From the NCBI GenBank assembly GCA_029582265.1, contig CM055816.1:24329825-24393824 (forward strand): a stretch of DNA of 64,000 nt, read 5' to 3'. Shown here piece by piece: positions 50,290-63,660 of the stretch. This DNA is from Zoroaster sp. YZ-2022. Taxonomy: Eukaryota; Echinodermata; Asteroidea; Forcipulatida; Zoroasteridae. Numbering within the stretch: position 1 is the stretch's first letter; each line of letters begins with the position of its first letter. The position numbers and the translations under genes are program-made. The notes under the pieces were generated by a model. It did not search any database and was not told the DNA's origin. It was given only the letters and a program-made list of their open reading frames with translations.

Positions 50290-52000
50290 CACCTGAACTT
50301 GCAATTTCTAATGTTTTAAATACAATTACTGAAGCCATAGAAAATAACAAGTTTTCTGTTGGTATTTTCCGGAAACTTTCCAAGGCTTTTGACACATGTA
50401 ATTCATAACATTCTCATTTCTAAATTAGAGCATTATGGTGTGCGTGGATTTCGCCTTGGATTGGTTCAGGAGTTATTTATCACATAGAACAACAGTTCGT
50501 TTCCTTTAACTCTCTCTTGATCCATACATTTCATGCAGAGTTCCCCAAGGCAGTGTATTAGGTCCCTTATTGTTTATTATTTATATTAATGATATTTGTA
50601 ATTCATCAAAAATTATATCCTTTTGTTTATTTCATGATGGTATAAATTTAATTTATATCCATCAAAATGTAAATAATGCAGCTCGTATTTTATACACTGA
50701 GCTAGTTAAAATAATTAATTGGCACTTATCTAATAGACTTTCTATTAATTTGCTGAAATCCAACTTTATAGTCTTTTGTTCTAGACAAACAAATATACGG
50801 GATATGTTCCTCTCATTTTAAATGGTAATCAACTAAAGCAAAATAAAAGCACCAAATTCCTTGGTATTTATATTGAAGAGAATCTCTCATGGAACTACCA
50901 TGTTAATATCTTGCCTAGTAAGATTTCAAAAAAATTGGGTATAATGAGACGATTGAAACATTTTAAAATCAAAAACAGTTCTTTTAACACCTGATTTGAA
51001 TTATGCAATTCTTACTTTGGGTAAACCCACTACACTTTGTTACAAGCTATTTATTCTACAAAAACGTGCAATTCGCATTGTAAACAAGGTTCTGTGATCT
51101 ACCCCTTTTTTGAAAACATTTTATCTTAATTTGGGGGACATTTAGGTTTAAATATATTCATAACTTACTGCCTGCTAGTTTTCATTCTTGGTTTACATTA
51201 ATTCCTTCTGTTCACTCCTATGAGACTCGTAGTTTATCAAATGGTAATATTTATGTTAATTTTAGTAGGAGAACTCACTTACAAATATAGCGTCTTACAG
51301 GCAACTGGGGCGGGATTCGAATCCAAGACCTCCTGCACAGAATGGAGTTCAGTCATCCTGACTAAGACAAACTGTTTCCCTGATATCTTTTGACAAAAAA
51401 CTTAAAAGTAGCATTTTACAATTTGTTTTTGAATCTTTTGTTCTTTCATAATCTCTCAAATGAAGCTACATCCAGTCTTACTCATGTTTTTGTTTGTCCT
51501 GTCTTTGTTTTGTATTATGTCATAATGATTGTGTTATGTTTGTCCATAGGGAAGGGTACAAAAGCTTTGCTTCCCCATTAATTAATTTACAGCTTATACT
51601 TTTGTTGCATTTTGTTGCATCTTAATAAAGAATTGGAACAAATGATCTAATTTATTTCATAATGTTTCGAAATGTTTCTAAATAATAATTTTTCTGCAAA
51701 CTTATTTTTTGATGGTTGCTGATGGTTATATATCGTTTCAAATTGAACACCGGTGTTTTCTCAGCCTACCAGCGCGGCAAGCGTCAGTCTGGGCAGCGAG
51801 GAACCCCGGAGACCTCGCTCGGCTTCGCTGAAGCCGTTTACGTACACTGGCTACAGTGTTTGAAACTACCACACTGTGTATGGATGCAGGTGTGATGAAT
51901 GGTTTGGGAAGCCTCCTTTTAATTATTGAACTACCCAAACTTCCCCCTGTGGAAAATGTATTAAATTTGTTGATTTCGTATCCCTCTTAATAATTTTGTT
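50290..52000 (+). pseudogene. Non-LTR retrotransposon relic with reverse transcriptase remains
   Basis: FIIYINDICNSSKIISFCLF, then WHLSNRLSINLLKSNFIVFC, are RT palm-region patterns, but the catalytic F.DD box reads FHDG, so it is dead. Further on come the LFILQKRAIRIVNK-type thumb and the 3' UTR shared with 23155-24360. Frames are broken repeatedly. A segment TTAATAAATTAAATGT...TTGTTGAAATAAAA flanks it at 50195-50280 and 51990-52085. Confidence 0.8.
51296..51368 (-). mobile_element. tRNA-like SINE scrap inside the retrotransposon relic
   Basis: On the minus strand: GTCTTAGTCAGGATGACTGA, then a B box TTGGATTCGAATCCCGCC. No A box match and no body, so it is a fragment. Confidence 0.5.
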
Positions 52001-52085
52001 TTTCCATTAATAAATTAAATTGTAACTAATTTCTTGTTCAAAATAAAAGTTGATCTCATTGTGTAATTGGAAAGACGTTTTTTCT

Positions 52086-53418
52086 GCAAATTTATTTCTT
52101 GATCTGGTGCTGATGGCTAGTATACATATAGTTAACATGTAACTTGTTCTTTGTTTCAAATTGAACACCAGCGTTTTCTCACCCTGCCAGGGAGGCAAGA
52201 GCCAGTCCAGACACCGGGACGGAAATCCTGAAGACTTCGCTCGAATATACTCACATGTGTATACACGTGTATTTGTATATGCGTGTATATACACATACAT
52301 ACACACGAAGAGACACGCACATGCCTCGGAATTTTCTCTTTCAGATACGAATAGCTCAGAAATATCATTCTTTGATACATCAATTGATATGGGCAGATAC
52401 TGCAGTCCTCGCCAAAGAAAATTACGTTGATAACATGTCTACAATTACATCGGGACAGCAAAACTGAGTCAAAAAGTTATAACAAAAAGTTATAAAGATG
52501 TGTATTTTTCTTTTATTGTGAACAAGGTAATACATCAAACTAGAGATGTTTCTCTTTTTGAACAGACCTCAGAGCTGCCTGTATATATTACGTAAGTGCT
52601 CTTGCTAATAATTATGCAAAATTATTGTGGTTTGATCTAATTTTATAATAACAAGAAATCGCATCCTCTTCTAGTGATCCTCAGATTGCTGCTTCCCAGG
52701 TTGTATTTTATTTATTTATTTATGATATTTTATCAGAATTGGTATATGTGCGAATTATATTTGTGAGCTCAATTCTTGCACACATGCCAGCGTGAGAGAT
52801 AATTTCCCCTCAGCCAATACACTGTTTTTGTTTAGCTAAAACAATTTTTTTTTTTAAGTTTTAAATTAATTAATTAATTTTTTTGAGGGGATAACCGTAA
52901 ATCAATCTGTTATTATCATGTACATCACTCTGTGAGTGATTTAGTTCAAACATTTGGCATAGCAACCCCCTCCCACCGATCGGTGTGTTATACTAACTTT
53001 TAGCAAATCATGAATGTTGTGTAGCATTTTTGATACATGATTCACTGTTAGAAGTTTGAACATGCATTTCAACATGCAAATATTCAATATTAATTGATTC
53101 ATATATGCATTTTAAATACTTTGTTTGGCAAGACGTATTTTTCATTCATTCATTCCTTTATTTTCGCCACACTCAAGGGGACAACAAAATCATACTTGTA
53201 AACATATGAAACATTTAATAATAGATTAATATAATTATGAATGTGCATGAAGCTTCTTCGAGCAGGGACCCTATATTCATAATGTTATGAGCACAGTAAA
53301 CGTTAAACTCCAATAAGGACATGTACACAAGATAAGTAAGACAATGTTAACCCATATTAACAAAGAATCTTATTCATATTATAAATACTTGAGTCTTTAG
53401 TTTAGGCCAAAAGAGTAT
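52086..53418. other. Intergenic with TG/TA-rich patch
   Basis: Includes a copy of the 24460-24600 sequence at 52090-52230, then a TATACACATACATACACACG-type patch at 52250-52310. No gene seen. Confidence 0.5.
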
Positions 53419-54346
53419 CTGGTTTCTGGTCCTAGGTCGGCTTCATTGTCGGTGCGGAGGTTTCTGGTCCTAGCTAGGTCGGCTTCATTGTCGGTGCGGT
53501 GGTTTCTGGTCCTAGGTCGGTTTCATTGTCGGTGCGGTGGTTTCTGGTCCTAGGTCGGCTTCATTGTCGGTGCGGTGGTTTCTGGTCCTAGGTCGGCTTC
53601 ATTGTCGGTGCAGTGGTTTCTGGTCCGAGGTCGGCTTCATTGTCGGTGCGCTGGTTTCTGGTCCTAGCTAGGTCGGCTTCATTGTCGGTGCGGTGGTTTC
53701 TGATCCTAGGTCGGCTTCATTGTCGGTGCGGTGGTTTCTGGTCCTAGGTCGGCTTCATTGTCGGTGCGGTGGTTTCTGGTCCTAGGTCGGCTTCATTGTC
53801 GGTGCGGTGGTTTCTGGTCCTAGCTAGGACGGCTTCATTGTCGTTGCGGTGGTTTCTGGTCCTAGGTCGGCTTCATTGTCGGTGCGGTGGTTTCTGGTGC
53901 TAGGTCGGCTTCATTGTCGGTGCGGTGGTTTCTAGTGCTAGGTCGGCTTCATTGTCGGTGCGGTGGTTTCTGGTCCTAGCTAGGTCGGCTTCATTGTCGG
54001 TGCGGTGGTTTCTGATCCTAGGTCGGCTTCATTGTCGGTGCGGTGGTTTCTGGTCCTAGGTCGGCTTCATTGTCGGTGCGGTGGTTTCTGGTCCTAGGTC
54101 GGCTTCATTGTCGGTGCGGTGGTTTCTGATCCTAGTTAGGTCGGCTCCATTGTCGGTGCTGTGGTTTCTGGTCCTAGGTCGGCTTCATTGTCGGTGCGGT
54201 GGTTTCTGGTGCTAGGTCGGCTTCATTGTCGGTGCGGTGGTTTCTGGTGCTAGGTCGGCTTCATTGTCGGTGCGGTGGTTTCTGGTGCTAGGTCGGCTTC
54301 ATTGTGGGTGCGGTGGTTTCTGGTCCTAGGTCGGCTTCATTGTCAT
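53419..54346. repeat. 38-bp satellite, array 1 (~24 units)
   Basis: Unit GGTCGGCTTCATTGTCGGTG + CGGTGGTTTCTGGTCCTA. Some units have a 4-base insert making CCTAGCTAGG. Confidence 0.97.
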
Positions 54347-55403
54347 TGTTTCTTTTTGTTATCTTTTTTAAGTGGTACATGTATACGCGGTTATTGGAAC
54401 CGGGACGTTATACTTTGGATCAGCCCATGTTCTATAATGCTGACATGATCAGTGAATGTCGCACTTCATTCTGATATCATCTAGTGTGCCTCAAAGTAAA
54501 AGTTGATCATCAACATTAAACCCACGAGGCAAACTGACTTCACGTACACAAACCGACCCAGTATGACAATCAACCCGTGCCACGGATTAACCGCCTTTAC
54601 ACAAAATACGTTTCCTTATGTCACGCGCTTGGCATTTAAGCAGGTGGCGTGAACGAGTTTTTATGATCATAACTGGATTGGATGTATGCTAAACCAACAA
54701 AGCAAAAAATCCATGCAAGACTCGACTTTTGGATTTAATCAAGTTAGGTATCTGCAGATGAGTGCAATAATTTGGTGTCTGGGCCCCATCGCCAAGTTAA
54801 CAATTTTAACGGAGTCTTAAAAATGCCAAAATAGAAAGGGCCCCACATTTATGAATCAGAACTTCTCTTGCTGTTTATAGCCGCACTAATGAGTGAGAGT
54901 ATTGCAATTACATTTTAGTACATGCAATATAGGCCTGTTATTTTTTATAGCATTATGACTACTGAAGGTAATATACACTGCTCAAAATAAAATAGGACTC
55001 AAAAGTATTTATTTGTCCATTTTGTCCACGTGAGGACACAAAAGCAGTTTTTGGTGGAAGTAAAGTACTAAAGGTTACTCTGCAATATTTTAAACACTTT
55101 TCACGTGTTGTGCATTTTGAGCAGTGTAGTTTTGACACAATTGGCTAGTTAATTGTACCAGCCTACAAGGAATTGTTCCCTTTTTTTTTAGAAACCCATG
55201 CACCGCTGTCAATTTGGTATAATTATTGTGTATGATTACAATATCTATTCATTGCAACGATGATACACTGTGTACATTTTGCTTTTTCAAGGACCAGGAA
55301 TTTCAAGTTGCTTTTTGTTTCTTTGTTATAGAAACCCGTGCACCGGTGCTGATTGTGTATATTGTACGGTATATCAAGATAATGCCACGTAATGATTACA
55401 ATT
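54347..55403. repeat. 1.06-kb spacer, copy 1
   Basis: Starts TTGTTTCTTTTTGTTATCTT and ends GGTATATCAAGATAATGCCACGTAATGATTACAATTA (ending only quoted in part elsewhere). Contains CGGTTATTGGAACCGG and CCACGAGGCAAACTGAC. Non-coding. Includes the mariner-like MITE at 54976-55126. Confidence 0.93.
54976..55126. mobile_element. 151-bp mariner-like MITE in spacer 1
   Basis: CACTGCTCAAAAT...ATTTTGAGCAGTG between TA dinucleotides. The same 151-bp unit sits at 57438-57588, 60931-61081 and 63232-63382, so it inserted before the spacers were multiplied. Confidence 0.8.
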
Positions 55404-56803
55404 AGGTCGGCTTCATTGTCGCTGCAGTGGTTTCTGATCCTAGGTCGGCTTCATTGTCGGTGCGGTGGTTTCTGGTCCTAGGTCGGCTTCATTGTCGGTG
55501 CGGTGGTTTCTGGTCCTAGGTCGGCTTCATTGTCGGTGCGGTGGTTGCTGGTCCTAGCTAGGTCGGCTTCATTGTCGGTGCGGTGGTTTCTGGTCCTAGG
55601 TCCGGCTTCATTGTCGGTGCAGTGGTTTCTGGTCCTAGGTCGGCTTCATTGTCGGTGCGGTGGTTTCTGGTCCTAGGTCGGCTTCATTGTCGGTGCGGTG
55701 GTTTCTGGTCCTAGCTAGGTCGGCTTCTTTGTCGGTGCGGTAGTTTCTGGTCCTAGGTCGGCTTCATTGTCAGTGCGGTGGTTTGTGGTCCTAGGTCGGC
55801 TTCATTGTCGGTGCCGTGGTTTCTGATCCTAGCTAGGTCGGCTTCATTGTCGGTGCGGTGGTTTCTGATCCTAGGTCGGCTTCATGGTCGGTGCGGTGGT
55901 TTCTGGTCCTAGGTCGGCTTCATTGTCGGAGCGGTGGTTTCTGGTCCTAGGTCAGCTTCATTGTCGGTGCGGTGGTTTCTGGTCCTAGGTCGGCTTCATT
56001 GTCGGTGCGGTGGTTTCTGGTCCTAGGTCGGCTTCATTGTCGGTGCAGTGGTTTCTGGTCCTAGGTCGGCTTCATTGTCGGTGCGGTGGTTTCTGGTCCT
56101 AGGTCGGCTTCATTGTCGGAGCGGTGGTTTCTGGTCCTAGGTCGGCTTCATTGTCGGTGCGGTGGTTTCTGGTCCTAGGTCGGCTTCATTGTCGGTGCGG
56201 TGGTTTCTGGTCCTAGGTCGGCTTCATTGTCGGTGCGGTGGTTTCTGGTCGTAGCTAGGTCGGCTTCATTGTCGGTGCGGTGGTTTCTGATCCTAGGTCG
56301 GCTTCATTGTCAGTGCAGTGGTTTCTGGTCCTAGGTCGGCTTCATTGTCGGAGCGGTGGTTTCTGGTCCTAGGTCAGCTTCATTGTCGGTGCAGTGGTTT
56401 CTGGTCCTAGGTCGGCTTCATTGTCGGTGCGGTGGTTTCTGGTCCTAGGTCGGCTTCATTGTCGGTGCGGTGGTTTCTGGTCCTAGGTCGGCTTCATTGT
56501 CGGTGCGGTGGTTTCTGGTCCTAGGTCGGCTTCATTGTCGGTGCGGTGGTTTCTGGTCCTAGGTCGGCTTAATTGTCGGTGCGGTGGTTTCTGGTCCTAG
56601 GTCGGCTTCATTGTCGGTGCGGTGGTTTCTGGTCCTAGGTCGGCTTCATTGTCGGTGCGGTGGTTTCTGGTCCTAGGTCGGCTTCATTGTCGGTGCGGTG
56701 GTTTCTGGTGCTAGGTCGGCTTCATTGTCGGTGCGGTGGTTTCTAGTGCTAGGTCGGCTTCATTGTCGGTGCGGTGGTTTCTGGTCCTAGGTCGGCTTCA
56801 TTG
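55404..56803. repeat. 38-bp satellite, array 2 (~36 units)
   Basis: Same unit as array 1, joined directly to TGATTACAATTA of the spacer. Confidence 0.97.
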
Positions 56804-57863
56804 TCATTGTTTCTTTTTGTTATCTTTTTTAAGTGGTACATGTATACGCGGTTATTGGAACCGGGACGTTATACTTTGGATCAGCCCATGTTCCATAATG
56901 CTGACATGATCAGTGAATGTCGCACTTCATTCTGATATCATCTAGTGTGCCTCAAAGTAAAGGTTGATCATCAACATTAAACCCACGAGGCAAACTGACT
57001 TCACGTACACAAACCGACCCAGCATGACAATCAACCCGTGCCACGGATTAACCGCCTTTACACAAAATACGTTTCCTTATGTCACGCGCTTGGCATTTAA
57101 GCAGGTGGCGTGAACGAGTTTTTATGACCATAACTGGATTGGATGTATGCTAAACCAACAAAGCAAAAAAAACATGCAAGACTCGACTTTTGGATTTAAT
57201 CAAGTTAGGTATCTGCAGATGAGTGCAATAATTTGGTGTCTGGGCGTCATCGCCAAGTTAACAATTTCAACGGAGTCTTAAAAATGCCAAAATAGAAAGG
57301 GCCCCACATTTATGAATCAGAACTTCTCTTGCTGTTTATTGCCGCACTAATGAGTGAGAGTATTGCAATTACATTTTAGTACATGCAATATAGGCCTGTT
57401 ATTTTTGTATAGCATAATGACTACTGAAGGTAATATACACTGCTCAAAATAAAATAGGACTCAAAAGTATTTCTTGGTCCATTTTGTCCATGTGAGGAAA
57501 CAAAAGCAGTTTTTGGTGGAAGTAAAGTACTAAAGGTTACTCTGCAATATTTTAAATACTTTTCACGTGTTGTGCATTTTGAGCAGTGTAGTTTTGACAC
57601 AATTGGCTAGTTAATTGTACCAGCCTACAAGGAATTGTTCCCTTTTTTTTTTTAGAAACCCATGCACCGATGTCAATTTGATATATTGTGTATGATTACA
57701 ATATCTATTCATTGCAACGATTATACACTGTATAAATTTTGCTTTTTCAAGGACCAGGAATTTCAAGTTGCTTTTTGTTTCTTTGTTATAGAAACCCGTG
57801 CACCGGTGCTGATTGTGTATATTGTACGGTATATCAAGATAATGGCACGTAATGATTACAATT
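56804..57863. repeat. 1.06-kb spacer, copy 2
   Basis: Near-identical to spacer 1, with scattered substitutions (GACCATAACTGG for GATCATAACTGG). MITE at 57438-57588. Confidence 0.93.
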
Positions 57864-60296
57864 AGGTCGGCTTCATTGTCGGTGCAGTAGTTTCTGATCC
57901 TAGGTCGGCTTCATTGTCGGTGCGGTGGTTTCTGGTCCTAGGTCGGCTTCATTGTCGGTGCGGTGGTTTGGGGTCCTAGGTCGGCTTCATTGTCGGTGCG
58001 GTGGTTTCTGGTCCTAGCTAGGTCGGCTTCATTGTCGGTGCGGTGGTTTCTGGTCCTAGGTCGGCTTCATTGTCGGTGCGGTGGGTTCTGGTCCAAGGTC
58101 GGCTTCATTGTCGGTGCGGTGGTTTCTGGTCCTAGGTCGGCTTCCTTGTCGGTGCGGTGGTTTGTGGTCCTAGGTCGGCTTCATTGTCGGTGCGGTGGTT
58201 TCTGGTCCAAGGTCGGCTTCATTGTCGGTGCAGTGGTTTCTGGTCCTAGGTCGGCTTCATTGTCGGTGCAGTGGTTTCTGGTCCTAGGTCGGCTTCATTG
58301 TCGGTGCGGTGGTTTCTGGTCCTAGGTCGGCTTCATTGTCGGTGCGGTGGTTTCTGGTCCTAGGTCGGCTTCATTGTCGGTGCAGTGGTTTCTGGTCCTA
58401 GCTAGGTCGGCTTCATTGTCGGAGCGGTGGTTTCTGGTCCTAGGTCAGCTTCATTGTCGGTGCAGTGGTTTCTGGTCCTAGGTCGGCTTCATTGTCGGAG
58501 CGGTGGTTTCTGGTCCTAGGTCGGCTTCATTGTCGGTGCGGTGCTTTCTGGTCCTAGGTCGGCTTCATTGTCGGTGCAGTGGTTTCTGGTCACAGGTCGG
58601 CTTCATTGTCGGTGCGGTGGTTTCTGGTCCTAGGTCGGCTTCATTGTCGGTGCGGTGGTTTCTGGTCCTAGGTCGGCTTCCTTGTCGGTGCGGTGGTTTG
58701 TGGTCCTAGGTCGGCTTCATTGTCGGTGCGGTGGTTTCTGGTCCAAGGTCGGCTTCATTGTCGGTGCGGTGGTTTCTGGTCCTAGGTCGGCTTCATTGTC
58801 GGTGCGGTGGTTTCTGGTCCTAGGTCGGCTTCATTGTCGGTGCAGTGGTTTCTGGTCCTAGCTAGGTCGGCTTCATTGTCGGAGCGGTGGTTTCTGGTCC
58901 TAGGTCAGCTTCATTGTCGGTGCAGTGGTTTCTGGTGCTAGGTCGGCTTCATTGTCGGTGCGGTGGTTTCTGGACCTAGGTCGGCTTCATTGTCGGTGCG
59001 GTGGTTTCTGGTCCTAGGTCGGCTTCATTGTCGGTGCGGTGGTTTCTGGTCCTAGCTAGGTCGGCTTCATTGTCGGTGCGGTGGTTTCTGATCCTAGGTC
59101 GGCTTCATTGTCAGTGCAGTGGTTTCTGGTCCTAGGTCGGCTTCATTGTCGGAGCGGTGGTTTCTGGTCCTAGGTCGGCTTCATTGTCGGTGCGGTGGTT
59201 TCTGGTCCTAGGTCGGCTTCATTGTCGGTGCAGTGGTTTCTGGTCATAGGTCGGCTTCATTGTCGGTGCGGTGGTTTCTGGTCCTAGGTCGGCTTCATTG
59301 TCGGTGCGGTGGTTTCTGGTCCTAGGTCGGCTTCATTGTCGGTGCGGTGGTTTATGGTCCTAGGTCGGCTTCATTGTCGGTGCAGTGGTTTCTGGTCCTA
59401 GCTAGGTCGGCTTCATTGTCGGAGCGGTGGTTTCTGGTCCTAGGTCAGCTTCATTGTCGGTGCAGTGGTTTCTGGTCCTAGGTCGGCTTCATTGTCGGTG
59501 CGGTGGTTTCTGGTCGTAGGTCGGCTTCATTGTCGGTGCGGTGGTTTCTGGTCCGAGGTCGGCTTCATTGTCGGTGCGGTGGTTTCTGGTCCTAGCTAGG
59601 TCGGCTTCATTGTCGGTGCGGTGGTTTCTGATCCTAGGTCGGCTTCATTGTCAGTGCAGTGGTTTCTGGTCCTAGGTCGGCTTCATTGTCGGAGCGGTGG
59701 TTTCTGGTCCTAGGTCGGCTTCATTGTCGGTGCGGTGGTTTCTGGTCCTAGGTCGGCTTCATTGTCGGTGCAGTGGTTTCTGGTCATAGGTCGGCTTCAT
59801 TGTCGGTGCGGTGGTTTCTGGTCCTAGGTCGGCTTCATTGTCGGTGCGGTGGTTTCTGGTCCTAGGTCGGCTTCATTGTCGGTGCGGTGGTTTCTGGTCC
59901 TAGGTCGGCTTCATTGTCGGTGCAGTGGTTTCTGGTCATAGGTCGGCTTCATTGTCGGTGCAGTGGTTTATGGTCCTAGGTCGGCTTCATTGTCGGTGCG
60001 GTGGTTTCTGGTCCTAGGTCGGCTTCATTGTCGGTGCGGTGGTTTCTGGTCCTAGGTCGGCTTCATTGTCGGTGCAGTGGTTTCTGGTCCTAGGTCGGCT
60101 TCATTGTCGGTGCGGTGGTTTCTGGTCCTAGGTCGGCTTCATTGTCGGTGCGGTGGTTTCTTGTCCTAGGTCGGCTTCATTGTCGGTGCGGTGGTTTCTG
60201 GTCCTAGGTCGGCGTCATTGTCGGTGCAGTGGTTTCTGGTCCTAGGTCGGCTTCATTGTCGGTGCGGTGGTTTCTGGTCCTAGGTCGGCTTCATTG
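57864..60296. repeat. 38-bp satellite, array 3 (~63 units)
   Basis: The longest array. Variant order (GGAGCGG, GTCAGCTTC, GTCATAGG) repeats in blocks, e.g. 58860-59400 resembles 59400-59940, so it grew by block duplication. Confidence 0.97.
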
Positions 60297-61356
60297 TCAT
60301 TGTTTCTTTTTGTTATCTTTTTTAAGTGGTACATGTATACGCGGTTATTGGAACCGGGACGTTATACTTTGGATCAGCCCATGTTCCATAATGCTGAGAT
60401 GATCAGTGAATGTCGCACTTCATTCTGATATCATCTAGTGTGCCTCAAAGTAAAGGTTGATCATCAACATTAAACCCACGAGGCAAACTGACTTCATGTA
60501 CACAAACCGACCCAGCATGACAATCAACCCGTGCCACGGATTAACCGCCTTTACACAAAATACGTTTCCTTATGTCACGCGCTTGGCATTTAAGCAGGTG
60601 GCGTGAACGTGTTTTTATGACCATAACTGGATTGGATGTATGCTAAACCAACAAAGCAAAAAATCCATGCAAGACTCGACTTTTGGATTTAATCAAGTTA
60701 GGTATCTGCAGATGAGTGCAATAATTTGGTGTCTGGGCGTCATCGCCAAGTTAACAATTTCAACGGAGTCTTAAAAATGCCAAAATAGAAAGGGCCCCAC
60801 ATTTATGAATCAGAACTTCTCTTGCTGTTTATTGCCGCACTAATGAGTGAGAGTATTGCAATTACATTTTAGTACATGCAATATAGGCCTGTTATTTTTG
60901 TATAGCATAATGACTACTGAAGGTAATATACACTGCTCAAAATAAAATAGGACTCAAAAGTATTTCTTGGTCCATTTTGTCCATGTGAGGACACAAAAGC
61001 AGTTTTTGGTGGAAGTAAAGTACTAAAGGTTACTCTGCAATATTTTAAATACTTTTCACGTGTTGTGCATTTTGAGCAGTGTAGTTTTGACACAATTGGC
61101 TAGTTAATTGTACCAGCCTACAAGGAATTGTTCCCTTTTTTTTTTTAGAAACCCATGCACCGATGTCAATTTGGTATATTGTGTATGATTACAATATCTA
61201 TTCATTGCAACGATTATACACTGTATAAATTTTGCTTTTTCAAGGACCAGGAATTTCAAGTTGCTTTTTGTTTCTTTGTTATAGAAACCCGTGCACCGGT
61301 GCTGATTGTGTATATTGTACGGTATATCAAGATAATGGCACGTAATGATTACAATT
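60297..61356. repeat. 1.06-kb spacer, copy 3
   Basis: Closest to spacer 2. MITE at 60931-61081. Confidence 0.93.
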
Positions 61357-62600
61357 AGGTCGGCTTCATTGTCGGTGCAGTAGTTTCTGATCCTAGGTCG
61401 GCTTCATTGTCGGTGCGGTGGTTTCTGGTCCTAGGTCGGCTTCATTGTCGGTGCGGTGGTTTGTGGTCCTAGGTCGGCTTCATTGTCGGTGCGGTGGTTG
61501 CTGGTCCTAGCTAGGTCGGCTTCATTGTCGGTGCGGTGGTTTGTGGTCCTAGGTCGGCTTCATTGTCGGTGCGGTGGTTTCTGGTCCTAGGTCGGCTTCA
61601 TTGTCGGTGCGGTGGTTTCTGGTCCTAGGTCGGCTTCATTGTCGGTGCGGTGGTTTCTGGTCCAAGGTCGGCTTCATTGTCGGTGCGGTGGTTTCTGGTC
61701 CTAGGTCGGCTTCCTTGTCGGTGCGGTGGTTTCTGGTCCTAGGTCGGCTTCATTGTCGGTGCGGTGGTTTCTGGTCCTAGGTCGGCTTCATTGTCGGTGC
61801 AGTGGTTTCTGGTCCTAGCTAGGTCGGCTTCATTGTCGGAGCGGTGGTTTCTGGTCCTAGGTCAGCTTCATTGTCGGTGCAGTGGTTTCTGGTCCTAGGT
61901 CGGCTTCATTGTCGGTGCGGTGGTTTCTGGTCCTAGGTCGGCTTCATTGTCGGTGCGGTGGTTTCTGGTCCTAGGTCGGCTTCATTGTCGGTGCGGTGGT
62001 TTCTGGTCCTAGCTAGGTCGGCTTCATTGTCGGTGCGGTGGTTTCTGATCCTAGGTCGGCTTCATTGTCAGTGCAGTGGTTTCTGGTCCTAGGTCGGCTT
62101 CATTGTCGGAGCGGTGGTTTCTGGTCCTAGGTCGGCTTCATTGTCGGTGCGGTGGTTTCTGGTCCTAGGTCGGCTTCATTGTCGGTGCAGTGGTTTCTGG
62201 TCATAGGTCGGCTTCATTGTCGGTGCGGTGGTTTCTTGTCCTAGGTCGGCTTCATTGTCGGTGCGGTGGTTGCTGGTCCTAGGTCGGCTTCATTGTCGGT
62301 GCAGTGGTTTCTGGTCCTAGGTCGGCTTCATTGTCGGTGCAGCGGTTTCTGGTCAGAGGTCGGCTTCATTGTCGGTGCGGTGGTTTATGGTCCTAGGTCC
62401 GCTTCATTGTCGGTGCGGTGGTTTCTGGTCCTAGGTCGGCTTCATTGTCGGTGCGGTGGTTTCTGGTCCTAGGTCGGCTTCATTGTCGGTGCAGTGGTTT
62501 CTGGTCCTAGGTCGGCTTCATTGTCGGTGCGGTGGTTTCTGGTCATAGGTCGGCTTCATTGTCGGTGCGGTGGTTTCTGGTCCTAGGTCGGCTTCATTGT
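61357..62600. repeat. 38-bp satellite, array 4 (~32 units)
   Basis: Begins with the same first variants as array 3 (GCAGTAGTTTCTGATCC), showing that array and spacer were copied together. Confidence 0.97.
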
Positions 62601-63660
62601 CATTGTTTCTTTTTGTTATCTTTTTTAAGTGGTACATGTATACGCGGTTATTGGAACCGGGACGTTATACTTTGGATCAGCCCATGTTCCATAATGCTGA
62701 CATGATCAGTGAATGTCGCACTTCATTCTGATATCATCTAGTGTGCCTCAAAGTAAAGGTTGATCATCAACATTAAACCCACGAGGCAAACTGACTTCAC
62801 GTACACAAACCGACCCAGCATGACAATCAACCCGTGCCACGGTTTAACCGCCTTTACACAAAATACGTTTCCTTATGTCACGTGCTTGGCATTTAAGCAG
62901 GTGGCGTGAACGAGTTTTTATGACCATAACTGGATTGGATGTATGCTAAACCAACAAAGCAAAAAATCCATGCAAGACTCGACTTTTGGATTTAATCAAG
63001 TTAGGTATCTGCAGATGAGTGCAATAATTTGGTGTCTGGGCCCCATCGCCAAGTTAACAATTTCAACGGATTCTTAAAAATGCCAAAAGAGAAAGGGCCC
63101 CACATTTTGAATCAGACCTTCTCTTGCTGTTTACAGCCGCACTAATGAGTGACAGTATTGCAATTACATTTTAGTACATGCAATATAGGCTTGTTATTTT
63201 TTATAGCATAATGACTACTGAAGGTAATATACACTGCTCAAAATAAAATAGGACTCAAAAGTATTTCTTGGTCCATTTTGTCCATGTGAGGATACAAAAG
63301 CAGTTTTTGGTGGAAGTAAAGTACTAAAGGTTACTCTGCAATATTTTAAACACTTTTCACGTGTTGTGCATTTTGAGCAGTGTAGTTTTGACACAATGGC
63401 TAGTTAATTGTACCAGCCTACAAGGAATTGTTCCCTTCTTTTTTTTTTAGAAACCCATGCACCGCTGTCGATTTGGTATATTGTGTATGATTACAATATC
63501 TATTCATTGCAACGATTATACACTGTATACATTTTGATTTTTCAAGGACCAGGAATTTCAAGTTGCTTTTTGTTTCTTTGTTATAGAAACCCGTGCACCG
63601 GTGCTGATTGTGTATATTGTACGGTATATCAAGATAATGGCACGTAATGATTACAATTAG
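62601..63660. repeat. 1.06-kb spacer, copy 4
   Basis: As the others, but continues into ACCCATTCATTGCAACAATC rather than satellite. MITE at 63232-63382. Confidence 0.93.

Noticed and set aside
57963..62472. ORFs with SASLSVRWFLVLGRLHCRCG repeats
   Set aside because: Products of the 38-bp satellite, which cycles through frames every 114 bases. No start context, no conservation.
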